A DNA stretch of 64,000 nucleotides from JACKDX01 sp964640175. Its GTDB lineage: Bacteria > Myxococcota_A > Polyangia > Polyangiales > GCA-016699535. The position numbers were made by a program, and so were the translations under genes. Below the pieces are notes generated by a model. The model was not told the origin of the DNA. It did no database searches and saw only the letters and a program-made list of their open reading frames with translations. Location: the NCBI GenBank assembly GCA_964640175.1, contig CAZXFW010000003.1, positions 256,323-320,322 on the forward strand, written 5' to 3'. Below are positions 16,360-24,819 of this stretch, piece after piece. Each line of letters starts with the position of its first letter. Position 1 is the first letter of the stretch.

Positions 16360-16881
16360 TCATGCATGAATAACTGGCCGCATGTTGAGTACGTACCGTC
16401 CTATCCAGGCATACTCTTTCCATGCCCCGTAATAGGCCTTAATCCCAATAAAGATCACATACGATACCATTGCCACGTACACGACACTTGCTAGCGTGAT
16501 GGTACCCATAAAAAGGACGAACCCTAAAAACGATCCACCAAATCCCACACCCATCACCAACAGATTCCATGCAAAGAAACACAGCTGGACTGCCACACTT
16601 TGGTGCATGTGAAACATTTCAAAGGGTGTCCTTCGTTTGGTAAACCAAAGCACCATCAGCGGCAACACAGGACCAAACATACCGCAACACACCACAGCTC
16701 CCATCGCAGGAAACAGATGTGCTAAAAGCGCATGCCGTCGTTCCTCACCATCAGGGAGGTATCCAGAGGCTTTGGCCCGCGCAAAGTAACCCTCAGTAGG
16801 AGGATTCGAAGACGCATCAGAGGCGTCCGTTGCGGGTTTTTCTGTGAATTCTGGCTGATCGAAGCCATCTGAAGCAGTCAT
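16360..16881 (-). CDS. DUF4870/Tic20-like small membrane protein
   Basis: A 173-residue protein. Residues 1-50 are polar and disordered-looking (FDQPEFTEKPATDASD). RRHALLAHLFPAMGAVVC begins the first of three to four membrane helices. The sequence FTKRRTPFEMFHMHQSVAVQL carries the conserved motif of the DUF4870 family, in which a charged loop follows the first hairpin. The family has no established role and sits in the inner membrane. Divergent from guaB and convergent with the AddB-like gene. Confidence 0.8.
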   Translation of the reverse strand: MTASDGFDQPEFTEKPATDASDASSNPPTEGYFARAKASGYLPDGEERRHALLAHLFPAMGAVVCCGMFGPVLPLMVLWFTKRRTPFEMFHMHQSVAVQLCFFAWNLLVMGVGFGGSFLGFVLFMGTITLASVVYVAMVSYVIFIGIKAYYGAWKEYAWIGRYVLNMRPVIHA

Positions 16882-16991
16882 CTACCTTCTTTAACCCGGT
16901 CTAAACTGCGCCGCAATATCCCAAATGCCGAATACACGAGCATCTACGCGCAAATAGCGCTATACTTCGCACCCAATCTTGTGAGGTCGAC

Positions 16992-18473
16992 GTGTTGGAA
17001 GAACGACTGCCTAGAGCATTAACGTTTGATGATGTTTTGCTGTTGCCAGGGTATGCGGACTTTTTACCCCGTGAAGCCGATCTGCGGGCCCGCTGCGCCA
17101 AGGACGTTGAGCTTGCCATTCCCATCATCTCAAGCGCCATGGATACCGTCACCGAATGGCGAACAGCGGTCACCATGGCTCGGGAAGGTGGGCTTGGGTT
17201 CATTCATAAAAACATGTCTGTGAAAGCCCAGGCTCATGAAGCGCTCAAAGTCAAACGCGCTGAGAGCGGAATGATTGCGGATCCTGTAACGATCCATCCT
17301 TCTCGTTCGTTGCATGACGCCCTTATGTTGATGCGTCAACATAATATTTCAGGACTTCCGGTAGTTAATGAAGAAAAAGTCGTAGGGATCCTGACGAGTC
17401 GCGATCTACGCTTTCAGCAAAACCTAGATCATAACGTTGAACAGCATATGACACGAAAGCTCGTGTCTGTCCCCCCTGGTGTCTCTCAAGAGCGCGCCAA
17501 AGAGCTTTTGCATCAACATCGTATCGAAAAACTTCTTGTAATTGGTGAAGGCGGACAACTCATAGGACTCATCACCATTCGAGATTTGTTACAAGCGCAG
17601 CGATATCCCCACGCCAACAAAGATACCTTAGGACGACTCCGGGTGGGCGCCGCCGTCGGTGTAGGCAACGATGCGGATGAGCGTACAGACGCCCTCCTTC
17701 AGGCCGGCGTGGATATCATTGCTGTTGATACCGCTCATGGTTTTACCAAAGCGGTGATTGAAACCGTACGCTCCATCAAACGTAAGTACCCCAAGACACC
17801 GGTCGTTGCTGGAAACGTTGCTACCGCCGAAGGTGCAACCGCACTGATTGCCGCAGGGGCTGACGCCATTAAAGTCGGCATGGGGCCTGGATCCATCTGC
17901 ACCACTCGTGTTGTGGCAGGGATTGGAGTCCCACAAGTGACAGCCATTGCAGAATGCGCGAAAGCTGCCGCAGATTCTGGAACACCTATCATTGCGGATG
18001 GCGGCATCAAATACTCTGGAGATGTCGTCAAAGCACTGGCCGCAGGGGCCCATTGTGTCATGATAGGCTCGCTGTTTGCGGGAACCGATGAGTCGCCGGG
18101 GCAGCGCATCCTTTACCAAGGACGTACCTACAAAAGCTATCGAGGCATGGGGTCGCTGGCCGCTATGTCGCTCGGCTCAAGTGACCGCTACGCTCAGAGC
18201 GATGTGCACGAAGTTGAAAAGCTCGTGCCCGAAGGTGTTGAAGGCCGTGTGCCTTACCGTGGCTCGCTCTCCAGCATCGTATACCAATTGGTCGGCGGGT
18301 TGCGAGCCGGGATGGGATATACCGGATGTCGCACTATCGAAGAGCTTCGCACCAAAGCCCGCTTCGTTGAGCAAACCGCACAAGGCGTGCGTGAAAGCCA
18401 CGTCCATGATGTCGTGGTCACTCAGGAAGCGCCCAATTATCAAACCGGCAACACAGAGCACGGTGGCGGTTAA
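16992..18473 (+). CDS. guaB: inosine-5-prime-monophosphate dehydrogenase
   Basis: GuaB oxidises IMP to XMP with NAD, the committed step to guanine nucleotides. The 493 residues match the family. LTFDDVLLLPGYADFLP opens the barrel. Two CBS domains fill about 90-205 (MIADPVTIHPSRSL and MTRKLVSVPPG). The catalytic Cys lies in GPGSICTTR, and the mobile flap RYAQ is visible downstream. The GTG at 16992 follows GAGGT by 5 bases. A -10-like TATACT lies at 16961-16966. guaA follows after 20 bases, so the two form the standard operon. Confidence 0.97.
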   Translation: MLEERLPRALTFDDVLLLPGYADFLPREADLRARCAKDVELAIPIISSAMDTVTEWRTAVTMAREGGLGFIHKNMSVKAQAHEALKVKRAESGMIADPVTIHPSRSLHDALMLMRQHNISGLPVVNEEKVVGILTSRDLRFQQNLDHNVEQHMTRKLVSVPPGVSQERAKELLHQHRIEKLLVIGEGGQLIGLITIRDLLQAQRYPHANKDTLGRLRVGAAVGVGNDADERTDALLQAGVDIIAVDTAHGFTKAVIETVRSIKRKYPKTPVVAGNVATAEGATALIAAGADAIKVGMGPGSICTTRVVAGIGVPQVTAIAECAKAAADSGTPIIADGGIKYSGDVVKALAAGAHCVMIGSLFAGTDESPGQRILYQGRTYKSYRGMGSLAAMSLGSSDRYAQSDVHEVEKLVPEGVEGRVPYRGSLSSIVYQLVGGLRAGMGYTGCRTIEELRTKARFVEQTAQGVRESHVHDVVVTQEAPNYQTGNTEHGGG

Positions 18474-18493
18474 CTCCCCTAAAAGGACAGGCA

Positions 18494-20026
18494 ATGATTC
18501 TCATCTTAGATTTTGGCTCCCAGTATACCCAGCTTATTGCACGACGTATCCGTGAAGAACGCGTCTATTGTGAGATTCATCCCTGCACCATAGATATCTC
18601 GGAGATCCGCAAGCTCAACCCCAAAGGGCTTGTGCTGTCTGGCGGCCCACGCAGCGTGTTCGAACCCGACGCGCCTCGGCTTAATCCTGAAATACTTGAG
18701 CTCGGCTTACCTGTGCTCGGTATCTGCTATGGCATGCAACTCATCAGCCTTCTTCTTGGAGGCAAGGTCGTCCGTGCAGAAGAACATGAATACGGCGCTG
18801 CACACATCGAAGTAATCCAACCTGAAGGCATCTTGCGTGACTTTAAACAAGGACAGCATCTGGATGTCTGGATGAGCCATAGCGACCGCGTCCAAAGCCT
18901 TCCTGAAGGGTTTGTGACATTAGCAAGGAGTACCAACACTGAGTTTGCAGCGGCCGCTCACCTTGAACGGCAGATATACGGTGTCCAGTTCCACCCCGAA
19001 GTCATGCACACCCCTCAAGGCACCCACATGCTGTCTGCATTTCTCTTCGAGATTGCCCACTCCGAGCCCACATGGACGCCAGGATCTTTCGTGGAGCAAA
19101 GTGTCGAGAGAATTAAAAACAACGTAGGAAGCGATGCTGTTATCTGCGGTCTTTCTGGCGGAGTAGACTCTTCCGTTGCTGCATTATTGGTGTCCCGAGC
19201 TATTGGCGAGCAACTTACCTGCATTTTTGTGGACAATGGGTTGTTGCGACAAGGGGAGGCGGAAGATGTGGTACGCACATTTCGCGATGCCTTTAGATTG
19301 CGCTTGGTTCATGTGGATGCCTCCGAACAATTCCTCACAGCGCTCCAGGGCATCACAGACCCTGAAGCAAAGCGTAAAACCATCGGGCACGTGTTCATTG
19401 ATGTGTTCAATCAAGAAGCTCAAAAACTTGGCAACGTCACCCACCTTGTTCAAGGCACATTGTATCCAGATGTCATTGAGAGCGTTTCTTTCAAAGGCCC
19501 GAGCGCAGTCATCAAAAGCCATCATAACGTTGGAGGGCTTCCTAAAGATATGCAGTTCAAGCTTATCGAGCCGCTCAAAGAACTGTTTAAAGACGAAGTG
19601 CGAGAAGTGGGCACCGCACTCGGAATGCCACACCACATTTTGACACGGCAACCTTTTCCAGGCCCCGGGCTTGCGGTCCGGTGTTTAGGCGAAGTGACCA
19701 AAGAACGATTGTCCATCTTACGCGAAGCCGATGCGATTTTAGAAGAAGAGGTGCGCAAGTCGGAAGTGTACGATACGTTATGGCAGTCTTTTTGTGTGAT
19801 TTTACCTGTTCAAACGGTGGGCGTCATGGGCGATGAGCGCACGTACGAATCGGTCATTGCTATTCGCGCGGTACATTCTCAAGACGGCATGACAGCCGAT
19901 TGGGCAAGGCTCCCTTATGAACTATTAGCCGGAGCATCCAGCCGAATTATTAACGAAGTTCGCGGCTGTAACCGCGTGGTGTACGACATTTCTAGCAAAC
20001 CACCTGCGACCATTGAATGGGAATAA
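18494..20026 (+). CDS. guaA: GMP synthase (glutamine-hydrolysing)
   Basis: GuaA aminates XMP to GMP with ATP and glutamine. The class I amidotransferase domain comes first: LSGGPRSV, GICYGMQL with the nucleophile Cys, and the FHPEV of the catalytic triad. The PP-loop ATP pyrophosphatase domain SGGVDSSVAA (near residue 220) and the C-terminal dimerisation domain ending DISSKPPATIEWE follow. Length (510) is normal. AAAGGA precedes the ATG by 8 bases. The 3-prime end overlaps the next small gene by 10 bases. Confidence 0.97.
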   Translation: MILILDFGSQYTQLIARRIREERVYCEIHPCTIDISEIRKLNPKGLVLSGGPRSVFEPDAPRLNPEILELGLPVLGICYGMQLISLLLGGKVVRAEEHEYGAAHIEVIQPEGILRDFKQGQHLDVWMSHSDRVQSLPEGFVTLARSTNTEFAAAAHLERQIYGVQFHPEVMHTPQGTHMLSAFLFEIAHSEPTWTPGSFVEQSVERIKNNVGSDAVICGLSGGVDSSVAALLVSRAIGEQLTCIFVDNGLLRQGEAEDVVRTFRDAFRLRLVHVDASEQFLTALQGITDPEAKRKTIGHVFIDVFNQEAQKLGNVTHLVQGTLYPDVIESVSFKGPSAVIKSHHNVGGLPKDMQFKLIEPLKELFKDEVREVGTALGMPHHILTRQPFPGPGLAVRCLGEVTKERLSILREADAILEEEVRKSEVYDTLWQSFCVILPVQTVGVMGDERTYESVIAIRAVHSQDGMTADWARLPYELLAGASSRIINEVRGCNRVVYDISSKPPATIEWE

Positions 20027-20337
20027 CCCTGCTGCGCGCCCTGCAGTTTGCGTGCCTTTTAAGCAGTGTGGCCTTAGCACACGCATGCGCAGGCGCCACA
20101 CCGAAGGCCCAAGAAACCTTGCTTCATATTGCGGTGGAGCCCCGTGATGCACGTGTTTATGTGGATGAGGAGTTTTTAGGCACAGCGTGGGTTCTTAAAG
20201 GCCATGCTGTTCCTCTCAACAAAGGCCCTCACTTTATCGTCATCTCTTCAACCCACTACTTTCCGCACCATCTCAAGCTTTATTTGCGTCCGGGTACGAC
20301 GCAAGTGCGTGTGGCTCTGCGCCCTATCCCTCCATAG
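20017..20337 (+). CDS. small PEGA-like exported protein
   Basis: A 106-residue protein overlapping the end of guaA by 10 bases. Residues 1-25 are a signal peptide; LAHAC may serve as a lipobox with Cys24. The rest reads LLHIAVEPRDARVYVDEEFLGTA and ends in further beta strands, the pattern of a PEGA domain (P-x-x-A-x-V-x-V-D-x-x-x-x-G). PEGA domains are small beta-sandwiches found on surface proteins. The overlap implies translation by readthrough of ribosomes from guaA. Role unknown. Confidence 0.75.
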   Translation: MGITLLRALQFACLLSSVALAHACAGATPKAQETLLHIAVEPRDARVYVDEEFLGTAWVLKGHAVPLNKGPHFIVISSTHYFPHHLKLYLRPGTTQVRVALRPIPP

Positions 20338-20349
20338 AACTTTCAATAA

Positions 20350-21447
20350 CTAACCACCAAGCTCGATGCCTATGTGGCGTGCCACAGAGACAATCTCCCC
20401 ACTCTCAGGAACACAACGGCCGCCTTCAATGGCACGCTCTAAAGGCACATCGACTATCTTGTCCCCCTCTAAACTCACCAAGCGGCCTACGTGGTTGTCT
20501 CGACACAATTCTGCCGCTTTCAAACCAAACCGTGTTCCAAGCACACGATCCCACGCAGAGGGCGAACCCCCTCGCACTAAGTGTCCTAGCACTGTCACGC
20601 GAATCTCATGAGGAATACGGCCCCGAAGCTCATCCGCGAGGCGGTGGCCTGCCCCACCCAAGCGTGCCAAATGCCCTGTACGCCCTTCCTCCACAGTAGA
20701 AACATCGCCACCTTTCGGCTTCGCCCCTTCGCCAATCACGACGATAGCAAATGTGGCACCACGTTGCGCTCTTGCCCGGATGGCTTTTTCCACCCTTTCA
20801 ATCTCATAAGGAATTTCAGGAATCAGCACCACATCTGCGCCGCCGGCAATCCCTGCATAAAGTGCAATCCAGCCCGCATCACGTCCCATCAACTCGACGA
20901 TCATCACTCGGTCATGTGACTCTGCAGTCGAGTGCAATGCGTCGATCGCAGAGGTCGCGGTTTGCACTGCTGTATTAAATCCAAACGTAACATCTGTCCC
21001 CGCCAAGTCGTTGTCGATGGTCTTAGGAACACCAACGATTTTCACGCCTTTCGCCTGCAAGCGTAAGGCATGATTCATCGTGCCATCGCCGCCTACCATC
21101 ACGGCGATATCAATGCGATGATCCTTAAGACGCTGGATCACTTGGTCTGAAACATCGATATACGTTTTCTTCCCTCCGGGTTCTTCGATCGGATAGGCAA
21201 ACGGATTGCCACGGTTTGAACAGCCAAGGATGCTTCCGCCGCGGGGCAAAATACCCCTGATGGATTTCCAGTCGAGAGGGATAATGCGATCGGGCTGAAC
21301 TAAACCCTCGAAACCGTCTTCGCTCCCATACACCTCAAGGCCAAAATTAATACACCCACGAACGAATGCTCTAATCACAGCATTGAGGCCTGGCGCATCG
21401 CCGCCTCCAGTTAATATGCATACACGTTTAACAGACTCACTGCTCAT
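20350..21447 (-). CDS. pfkA: 6-phosphofructokinase
   Basis: Phosphorylates fructose 6-phosphate in glycolysis. GGGDAPGLNA (14-23), GGDGT (119-123) and PKTIDND (141-147) are present, as is the substrate-binding ELMGRDAGWIAL. The Gly in GGDGT is the mark of ATP use (PPi-dependent enzymes have GGDD), whereas the Lys of PKTIDND is otherwise typical of PPi-PFK. This Gly/Lys combination is known from the long group III ATP enzymes. The 365 residues fit that group. Convergent with the PEGA gene; rlmB starts upstream on the same strand. Confidence 0.93.
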   Translation of the reverse strand: MSSESVKRVCILTGGGDAPGLNAVIRAFVRGCINFGLEVYGSEDGFEGLVQPDRIIPLDWKSIRGILPRGGSILGCSNRGNPFAYPIEEPGGKKTYIDVSDQVIQRLKDHRIDIAVMVGGDGTMNHALRLQAKGVKIVGVPKTIDNDLAGTDVTFGFNTAVQTATSAIDALHSTAESHDRVMIVELMGRDAGWIALYAGIAGGADVVLIPEIPYEIERVEKAIRARAQRGATFAIVVIGEGAKPKGGDVSTVEEGRTGHLARLGGAGHRLADELRGRIPHEIRVTVLGHLVRGGSPSAWDRVLGTRFGLKAAELCRDNHVGRLVSLEGDKIVDVPLERAIEGGRCVPESGEIVSVARHIGIELGG

Positions 21448-21471
21448 AGTACTTGTCCTGGTTATTGATGT

Positions 21472-22215
21472 TTAGAGGTTGGTAGAAGAAATGGTTACGG
21501 TGGATAATGAATACATGGCAATAGCTGCGGCGACTGATGCATTAAGTGATTCCAGTGGTCCTGTCATGTCGATACGCGCCAACTGATCACAGCTTTGGCG
21601 CACCAGCCTACGCAACCCTTTACCTTCAGAGCCTACCACCAAGACCCGATTCCTATCACTGGGCGTTAAAGCTTGCAAAGAGATTTCCGCCCCCGCATCG
21701 AGTCCCACAACCTCGAACCCATGCTCCTCTCGCAGGTAAACCAAGACCTTGGAAAGGTTACTCACCCGGGCAATTCGGGCATGCTCCGTCCCACCGGCAG
21801 AGGCCCGAACCACCACCGCTGTGACACTTGCAGCCCTATGCCGAGGCAAAATAACTCCCTGATACCCAAAAGCCACTGCACTGCGCACAATAGCCCCAAG
21901 ATTGTGCGGGTCTGTAATCTCATCCAATGCCACTAGGTGCTTCGGGCCCGTGCTTGGGCGCTCCAGGAGCGACTCCAAAGGGACGTAGGAATACGAGCCC
22001 GCAATCGCAACCACCCCTTGATGGGGCAGCCCTTTGGCAAGGTGGTTAAGAGTATCCTCGGCCACGGTCTCAACGACCACCCCCTTGCGCTGCGCCAGCG
22101 CACCAATCTTGGCGAGCTCAACGCGTTCTTTCGCGCTCACATAAACGACGTGAATCTCACCGCTTGCAAGCAACGCCTCATAAACAGCGCGTTTTCCAAG
22201 AATCCTACGCTTCAC
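21472..22215 (-). CDS. rlmB: SpoU-family rRNA 2-prime-O-methyltransferase (RlmB type)
   Basis: A 247-residue SPOUT methyltransferase. The N-terminal substrate-binding domain contains GKRAVYEALL. The trefoil-knot domain carries the three family motifs: LDEITDPHNLGAIVRSA, VLVVGSEGKGL and GPLESLNASVAAAI. RlmB methylates a guanosine in the peptidyl-transferase loop of 23S rRNA; RlmB and TrmH relatives can be confused, but the NHLAKGLPHQGVVA segment favours RlmB. The ATG overlaps the pyrF stop by 4 bases (ATGA), so it is translationally coupled to pyrF. Confidence 0.92.
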   Translation of the reverse strand: MKRRILGKRAVYEALLASGEIHVVYVSAKERVELAKIGALAQRKGVVVETVAEDTLNHLAKGLPHQGVVAIAGSYSYVPLESLLERPSTGPKHLVALDEITDPHNLGAIVRSAVAFGYQGVILPRHRAASVTAVVVRASAGGTEHARIARVSNLSKVLVYLREEHGFEVVGLDAGAEISLQALTPSDRNRVLVVGSEGKGLRRLVRQSCDQLARIDMTGPLESLNASVAAAIAMYSLSTVTISSTNL

Positions 22216-22940
22216 ACGACATCCGTTTTGGCCTGCAATGCTTGACTGATTTCCTCAAGAATCTGCTCTGCGGCCAGACGAGGCTCGGCGGCATCTCGAA
22301 TCGGCCTACCCACCACAAGCAAATCTGCCCCTGCTCCTATCGCCATGGCGGGAGTCATCACGCGCTTCTGATCCCCTTGATCCGCCCCTTCGGGGCGTAT
22401 GCCTGGAACCACCAAAAAAGCCTCAGGCCCAAGCTGAGCCCGCAGCATGGACACTTCTTCAGAAGAGGTCACAATTCCCCTCAGCCCTGCATCAAACGCC
22501 ATCTGCGCAAAGCGGGAAACGGTTTGCTGCGCGGACCCATTAAAGCCAATCGCCTCTACGGCAGAGGCATCCAAACTCGTCAGCAACGTCACTGCCAAAA
22601 GGTTAAGTTCAGAATCCCGTGCTGCTTCTGCTGCACGCTTAAGTGCATGAGGACCATTTGCGGCATGCACCGTTAAATACCTGACTCCTAGACCAACAGC
22701 CACCTTTACACTGCGTGCCACTGTTTCAGAAATGTCATGGAGTTTGAGATCTAAAAAACATTCCGCCTTGGCTTGCCGTACGAGATCCACAGCCCGGGAG
22801 CCTTCCGCCATGAACAACTCAAGCCCCACCTTAAATACTCCCACACAAGGTGCGACTTGTTCGATCAAGCCACGCGCTTGCGCCAGCGTTGGAACATCCA
22901 GCGCAAATGCAAGTTTGGCACGCGCTTCGGCATGCTTCAT
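22212..22940 (-). CDS. pyrF: orotidine-5-prime-phosphate decarboxylase
   Basis: PyrF decarboxylates OMP to UMP. The ATG at 22940 follows GAGGA and gives 242 residues beginning MKHAEARAKLAFALDV. The upstream extension of this frame to 23246 only shadows the coiled-coil gene. The catalytic DLKLHDI (Asp64, Lys66, Asp69) is intact, as are VVPGIRPEG and GADLLVVGRPI. The downstream overlap with rlmB and the 16-base gap to the coiled-coil gene suggest one transcript. Confidence 0.95.
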   Translation of the reverse strand: MKHAEARAKLAFALDVPTLAQARGLIEQVAPCVGVFKVGLELFMAEGSRAVDLVRQAKAECFLDLKLHDISETVARSVKVAVGLGVRYLTVHAANGPHALKRAAEAARDSELNLLAVTLLTSLDASAVEAIGFNGSAQQTVSRFAQMAFDAGLRGIVTSSEEVSMLRAQLGPEAFLVVPGIRPEGADQGDQKRVMTPAMAIGAGADLLVVGRPIRDAAEPRLAAEQILEEISQALQAKTDVV

Positions 22941-22956
22941 ATCACGTTCCTCAAAA

Positions 22957-23706
22957 TCAGAAATCGAGCCCACCCAATGGATCGTCTCCTCCACTGGAAC
23001 GGCCTGAACGCCGCTCTGAACGATCCGCGCCGCGTTCTTTCGACTTACGTGTGGATGAGCTTCCTGCAGCCCGTGCTCTTTCTGCGGATCTTTGGCGATT
23101 GCGCTCAAGCTCCGCAGCTGCAGCTTCGGCTTTCTGACGTGCCTCTTCAGCTTTTTGACGAGCTTCCGCGGCCTGGCTTGCCAAACGTTCACGCTCTTCC
23201 TCAACGCGCTGACGTTCCTGCCGTTCAAGAGCCGCTTGTTGCGCACGACGTTCTAGCTCTGGCTGCACGATTCCAAAAAATGCACCTGCACCCAGGCCTA
23301 TCAGGACAAGAGACACGATAACCAACCCACGCATTGAAAATGCTTTGCTTCGTTTTGCTTCAAGCTCGCGAATCTCACGGTCATGTGCCAAGCGTTGCTG
23401 ATTTTCTTCCAATCGCTCGCGGCGCTCCATCTCCAGCCGTACCCTTAGCTCAGCCTCTTGACGCTCGCGCTCAAGGCGCTCTTCTTCGTCGCGAACCTGA
23501 CGTTCTTGTGCCAGCTTGGCTTCTTCTTCTGCTCGACGCTGTGCTTCTATCTGCTCTTTACGGCGGCGCTCTTCTTCTTCTTTACGAAGCCGCTCTTCTT
23601 CGTCGCGACGGCGGCGCTGCTCTTCTTCCGCTTTGATACGGTCTTCTTCGAGGCTCATCAGCTCTCGAAGGTTAAACAACACGGAATCGTTATCTTGGTC
23701 CGACAT
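22957..23706 (-). CDS. membrane-anchored coiled-coil protein
   Basis: A 249-residue protein. Residues 18-120 are an almost uninterrupted Glu/Arg-rich coiled coil. A single membrane helix lies at about 126-147 (LVIVSLVLIGLGAGAFFGIV). Residues 150-205 are again charged coiled coil, and 206-249 are a Ser/Arg/Gly tail ending GGDDPLGGLDF. The layout recalls TolA or spacer proteins with helices on both sides of the inner membrane, but no functional domain is visible. Similar genes are common in Myxococcota. It leads the pyrF-rlmB transcript and is divergent from the biotinyl gene. Confidence 0.75.
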   Translation of the reverse strand: MSDQDNDSVLFNLRELMSLEEDRIKAEEEQRRRRDEEERLRKEEEERRRKEQIEAQRRAEEEAKLAQERQVRDEEERLERERQEAELRVRLEMERRERLEENQQRLAHDREIRELEAKRSKAFSMRGLVIVSLVLIGLGAGAFFGIVQPELERRAQQAALERQERQRVEEERERLASQAAEARQKAEEARQKAEAAAAELERNRQRSAERARAAGSSSTRKSKERGADRSERRSGRSSGGDDPLGGLDF

Positions 23707-23802
23707 AGCTTGGTTTACAAAGGTCGTTTAAGGTACGCTTGTTCAAATTTAGCTGGCCTACTGCTAAAAAGTCAATGTAACACGCTGAATTTGTGAGGAA
23801 CC

Positions 23803-24018
23803 ATGGCATTGGAATTGCGTGCGCACATTACCGGAACTGTATGGAAAATCGAGAAAAAGTCCGGTGATCCCGTCAAACAAGGAGAAGTCATCCTTATTTT
23901 AGAGTCCATGAAAATGGAAATGCCTCTTGAATCACCTGCCACCGGAACGCTTGAGGCCCTTAACTGCCAGGAAGGCGATTCAGTCCAGGAAGACCAGGTC
24001 CTAGGCACGATTGTCTGA
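23803..24018 (+). CDS. stand-alone biotinyl-domain protein
   Basis: Only 71 residues, almost exactly one biotinyl/lipoyl domain. ESMKMEMP places the biotin-accepting Lys in the canonical MKM hairpin at about 36-38. GTVWKIEKKSGDPVKQGEVI forms the first half and GDSVQEDQVLGTIV the second. The MKM motif marks biotin rather than lipoate. Such single-domain carriers serve acyl-CoA carboxylases whose other subunits lie elsewhere; no carboxylase gene is in the window. GAGGAA lies 5 bases before the ATG. The last 18 bases overlap the end of the convergent SctJ-like gene. Confidence 0.9.
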   Translation: MALELRAHITGTVWKIEKKSGDPVKQGEVILILESMKMEMPLESPATGTLEALNCQEGDSVQEDQVLGTIV

Positions 24019-24792
24019 GCCGGCCCGATCCTGGGCAAGGCGGGCATTGCGCCTGACCAACCCCACTATCACAACCATCCAGAGGAGATTGAGCCCCAAC
24101 ATGGCTCCCAGCGCCACTCTCAGTAGGGGCGCAGACGATTGGCTCACGGCAATTGGCCCAATGTAGGCCAACGGGACATGCGCCCGTTTGGTCTGAGGCG
24201 CTAACAACCGCACGACTGACACACGCTCTTGCGATAGGCCGTGCACTGCTCCAGCAACAAGTCTTTGAATGTCTGCATCCTTAAACGTTACCCCCCCTTG
24301 TCTTACGGTAACCAGCACAGAAGCTTGAGGGCTCAAAGCTGCTTCGCCAGCGTCCAGCATGGCTGCGGGTGGCAGTGCAACATGCACCCGTGCGTCCAGC
24401 ACCCCATCGATCGTCTCAATCGAACGCGACAGCTCTCCGGACAACGCAGAAGCGTAACGAATACGTTCTTCTGTAGCCGTCGAGACCAATGCTTTACCAT
24501 CAAACAGCTCTTGAATTCCTGGTTCCTGCTGACGGGGTAGCGCATCCATACGCAGTGTCGCTAATGCACTGGGCATCGCAGAACGCGGCACATTAACCTG
24601 ATACGTTTGAACTTCACCGAATCCTTTTTCTTTATGCTTCTGTGCTCGAATGCCTGCGTTATCTAAGGCCACCACCATCCGATTGGCTTCTTCTTCAGAA
24701 AGTTGTCCTTCGACAGGAGCATTGCAGCCCGCTGTCACTATCATCATCGTAACGCTCATGACGAAACAGCGCCGCATCGAAACCATGGACAT
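24001..24792 (-). CDS. SctJ/FliF-family (YscJ-like) secretion-ring lipoprotein
   Basis: 263 residues with signal peptide and lipobox VTAGC (Cys23). Residues about 30-205 match the two ring-building domains of the YscJ/PrgK/FliF family: SEEEANRMVVALDNAGIRA, the QELFDGKALVSTATEERIRYASALSGELSRSIETIDGV linker (about 94-131), then DARVHVALP and ASVLVTVR. A membrane helix near the C-terminus (about 226-248) is the second anchor. In type III secretion this lipoprotein forms the inner-membrane ring; FliF does so for flagella. No other secretion gene is in the window. The ATG at 24792 follows GAGGTG. It is the last gene of a long minus-strand series. Confidence 0.85.
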   Translation of the reverse strand: MSMVSMRRCFVMSVTMMIVTAGCNAPVEGQLSEEEANRMVVALDNAGIRAQKHKEKGFGEVQTYQVNVPRSAMPSALATLRMDALPRQQEPGIQELFDGKALVSTATEERIRYASALSGELSRSIETIDGVLDARVHVALPPAAMLDAGEAALSPQASVLVTVRQGGVTFKDADIQRLVAGAVHGLSQERVSVVRLLAPQTKRAHVPLAYIGPIAVSQSSAPLLRVALGAMLGLNLLWMVVIVGLVRRNARLAQDRAGSDNRA

Positions 24793-24819
24793 AGGAGCAC
24801 CTCAGCTGGATAACAGAAC

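Noticed and set aside
17628..18119. 163-residue minus-strand frame inside guaB
   Set aside because: Antisense shadow of a fully conserved enzyme gene.
22941..23246. N-terminal extension of pyrF
   Set aside because: Antiparallel frame logic and composition show it is another frame of the coiled-coil gene; the real pyrF start has a ribosome binding site at 22940.
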